Shown here piece after piece: positions 63,860 to 64,000 of a stretch of 64,000 bases of DNA. The translations under genes were made by a program, and so were the position numbers. Under the pieces are notes generated by a model. The model made no database searches. It saw only the letters and a list, made by a program, of their open reading frames with translations, and had not been told where the DNA came from. This DNA comes from Edolisoma coerulescens (Eukaryota; Chordata; Aves; Passeriformes; Campephagidae), in NCBI GenBank assembly GCA_013397115.1, contig VWZW01002761.1, positions 509,870 to 573,869 on the forward strand. The letters are read 5' to 3'. How positions within the stretch are numbered: position 1 is the first letter of the stretch; the number at the start of each line of letters is the position of its first letter.

Positions 63860-63948
63860 CTATCTTTTCTTGAAGTACGACTTCCCACCTTTCTGCAAGG
63901 CCTGGAGAAAAGTTTTCCTCCTGTAAGAGCTTGTAATAGGATTCTAAC
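63860..63948 (-). CDS. Candidate internal exon of an unidentified minus-strand gene (exon A)
   Basis: Reading the minus strand, a 29-codon open frame runs from an AG at 63949-63950 to a GTACAG donor at 63859-63854. It includes YYKLLQEENF and AERWEVVLQEKI, a helical, charged composition typical of real protein and not of translated AT-rich DNA. The last base leaves phase 1. The 5' limit is uncertain: an alternative acceptor in the same frame would start the exon at 63920, and both have weak pyrimidine tracts. It is separated by only 88 bases from the next candidate exon (63632-63771), which continues in matching phase through a Asp codon. I do not recognise the protein. It could also be a chance open stretch or a decayed copy. 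Confidence 0.42.
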
Positions 63949-64000
63949 CTGGGATTACTTTTATCTCTATTTATTTATTGTCTTTCCAATTGTAATACCC

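Noticed and set aside
1..64000. CRISPR arrays, operons, phage or plasmid modules, tRNA or rRNA genes
   Set aside because: None seen. The sequence is plainly vertebrate nuclear DNA.

Overview
The window looks like AT-rich, gene-poor nuclear DNA from a bird. The evidence is at least a dozen 3' fragments of CR1 LINEs, several keeping the ATTCTATG-type terminal repeat, no mammalian-type SINEs that I can see, and one intact intronless bitter taste receptor gene (TAS2R). The species cannot be named from the sequence alone.

Layout. 1-59.5 kb is mostly intergenic or intronic sequence without long open frames. It carries CR1 fragments near 3.8, 6.4, 9.9-10.5, 13.2, 23.0, 24.5, 25.6, 28.5, 33.9-34.5, 35.1, 45.7, 50.6, 51.7 and 55.8 kb, in both orientations and of visibly different ages. 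It also has a few simple repeats: GAGT at 9.9 kb, a 10-bp unit at 19.4 kb, a long ATTCT/ATTCC array at 23.35 kb and a GT-rich tract at 35.6 kb. At 59710-60675 on the plus strand lies the only certain protein-coding gene, a complete 321-residue TAS2R.

From 54.5 kb to the right edge the minus strand carries several short open segments with good splice sites and a coding-like base pattern (63860-63948, 63632-63771, 63267-63320, 58448-58495, 54564-54697). The first four join in matching phase. The fifth needs one more linking exon. If real, they belong to an unidentified multi-exon gene whose 5' end is off the right edge, and the TAS2R would sit antisense inside one of its introns. A separate plus-strand exon candidate lies at 32798-32952, and a decayed RING-like zinc-binding frame at 54914-55069. 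These exon calls rest on reading alone and are given modest confidence.

I found no bacterial-type operons, CRISPR array, tRNA or rRNA gene. There is also no convincing evidence for a novel system. The most useful leads are the nested antisense gene model and the CR1-seeded pentamer microsatellite.
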